Of a DNA stretch of 5,572 nt, positions 4,956 to 5,572 are shown piece by piece. The stretch spans positions 1 to 5,572 of the forward strand of contig DNAU01000251.1 in assembly GCA_003491925.1 (NCBI GenBank), given 5' to 3'. Each line of letters opens with the position of its first letter. The first letter of the stretch is position 1. Made by a program: the position numbers and the translations under genes. This DNA comes from Chloroflexota bacterium (GTDB lineage Bacteria > Chloroflexota > Dormibacteria > Aeolococcales > Aeolococcaceae). The notes under the pieces are model-generated. The model ran no database searches and was not told the DNA's origin. It was given only the letters and a program-made list of their open reading frames with translations.

Positions 4956-5572
4956 ATGACCGAGCACAGCGCCGAGCTTCTCCCCGTCCTCCCTCTCGAC
5001 GACGTCGTCGTCCTGCCCCATATGACCGTCACCGTCGCCGTCCAGGGGGAGGGCCAGCGCGCCGCCATCGAGGCGGCCAACCAGGGCAACCACCTGGTCC
5101 TGCTGGTCCCCCGCATCGATGGCAAGTTCGGCAGCATCGGCACTGTCGCCCGGGTCCAGGAGTCGGGGAAGCTGCCCACCGGCGCTGAGGTCTCGATCCT
5201 CACCGGTCAGCATCGAGCCCGTCTCGGAGCGGGGCAGGCCGACGTGGGCGGCGCCCTCTGGGTGCAGGTCGACCCGGTCCCGGACGGCGAGAACCCCTCC
5301 GAAGCGACGGTCGAGCTGGCCCGCGAGTACCGCGCCCTGGTCGAGAGCCTGCTCGAGATCCGTGGCGCCGCCGGCGCCATCCAGTTCCTCCGCGAGGCCC
5401 GGAACCCGGGGCACCTCGCCGATCTCGCCGGGTACTCGCCCGACTTCAGCCTCGCCCAGAAGCTGGAGGTGCTCGAGACCATCGACGTCGAGGAGCGGCT
5501 CAAGAAGGTCATCGCCTGGACCAAGGAGACCCTCGGCGAGGCCGACCTGAAGGACCGCATCCGCACCGAGGT
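4956..5572 (+). CDS. lon: ATP-dependent Lon protease, N-terminal domain (gene runs off the right edge)
   Basis: The first 205 residues of a Lon (La) protease, a cytoplasmic AAA+ serine protease that degrades misfolded and regulatory proteins. What is present is the LON substrate-binding N domain. LPVLPLDDVVVLPHM (9-23) is the hallmark opening, with VAVQGEGQRAAIEAA at 28-41, IGTVARV at 61-67, GQHRARL at 84-90, and the helical part starting near 116. LADLAGYSPDFSLAQKLEV (154-172) and IDVEERLKKV (176-185) are typical of bacterial Lon just before the long linker helix. The AAA+ Walker motifs and the Ser-Lys protease dyad lie beyond the window, so I cannot confirm an intact enzyme. A stand-alone LON-domain protein is possible but usually ends about here, whereas this frame stays open to the edge. 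ATG 4956 has a -10-like TACAAA 6 nt upstream and no ribosome-binding site. Confidence 0.93.
   Translation, partial: MTEHSAELLPVLPLDDVVVLPHMTVTVAVQGEGQRAAIEAANQGNHLVLLVPRIDGKFGSIGTVARVQESGKLPTGAEVSILTGQHRARLGAGQADVGGALWVQVDPVPDGENPSEATVELAREYRALVESLLEIRGAAGAIQFLREARNPGHLADLAGYSPDFSLAQKLEVLETIDVEERLKKVIAWTKETLGEADLKDRIRTE

Noticed and set aside
3812..5203. A 463-codon open frame on the minus strand opposite the dehydrogenase and lon genes.
   Set aside because: Its translation is low-complexity and rich in Gly, Arg, Glu and His with no domain, while the plus strand encodes two clear families with every expected motif. It is a GC-rich antisense shadow.

Overview
The window is GC-rich (roughly 70 % by eye), with compact genes and strongly G/C-biased third codon positions. 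Together with leaderless-looking promoters, an unusual lysine/arginine-repeat chromatin protein and a Lon-type protease, this suggests a high-GC soil-type bacterium, such as an actinobacterium or a Chloroflexota/Dormibacteria-like lineage. That placement is inference; no marker gene in the window fixes the taxonomy.

Layout. Five genes lie on the minus strand in the left two thirds. Read in the direction of transcription from the strand switch at about 3816-3859, they are: a GNAT N-acetyltransferase (3815-3255); a 348-bp gap holding a promoter and a long leader; a histone-H1-like basic repeat protein (2906-2322) with its own sigma70-type promoter, Shine-Dalgarno site and rho-independent terminator; a 174-residue protein made of two similar beta-rich modules (2226-1702); an LPG-synthase-TM/UPF0104 multi-pass membrane protein (1639-533); and the N-terminal part of an NAD-dependent sugar-nucleotide epimerase that runs off the left edge (536-1). 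Two genes lie on the plus strand to the right: a zinc-dependent alcohol dehydrogenase of the CAD2-like family (3860-4927), and the N-terminal substrate-recognition domain of an ATP-dependent Lon protease that runs off the right edge (4956-5572).

How the genes relate. The membrane protein and epimerase overlap by 4 bp (GTGA) and are almost certainly cotranscribed. They look like the start of a cell-surface glycan or glycolipid locus continuing beyond the left edge. The histone-like gene is an insulated single-gene unit. The acetyltransferase, alcohol dehydrogenase and Lon genes appear to be independently promoted housekeeping or stress genes.

The clearest non-gene signal is that three genes (GNAT, the two-module protein, Lon) each have a -10-like hexamer (TAACCT, TACGCT, TACAAA) exactly 6 nt before the start codon and no Shine-Dalgarno, which predicts leaderless mRNAs. 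The histone-like gene differs: it has TTGACA-17-CATGCT, a leader of about 97 nt with an inverted repeat, and GGAGG. I see no CRISPR array, insertion sequence, tRNA or rRNA, and no convincing novel multi-gene defence or mobile system.
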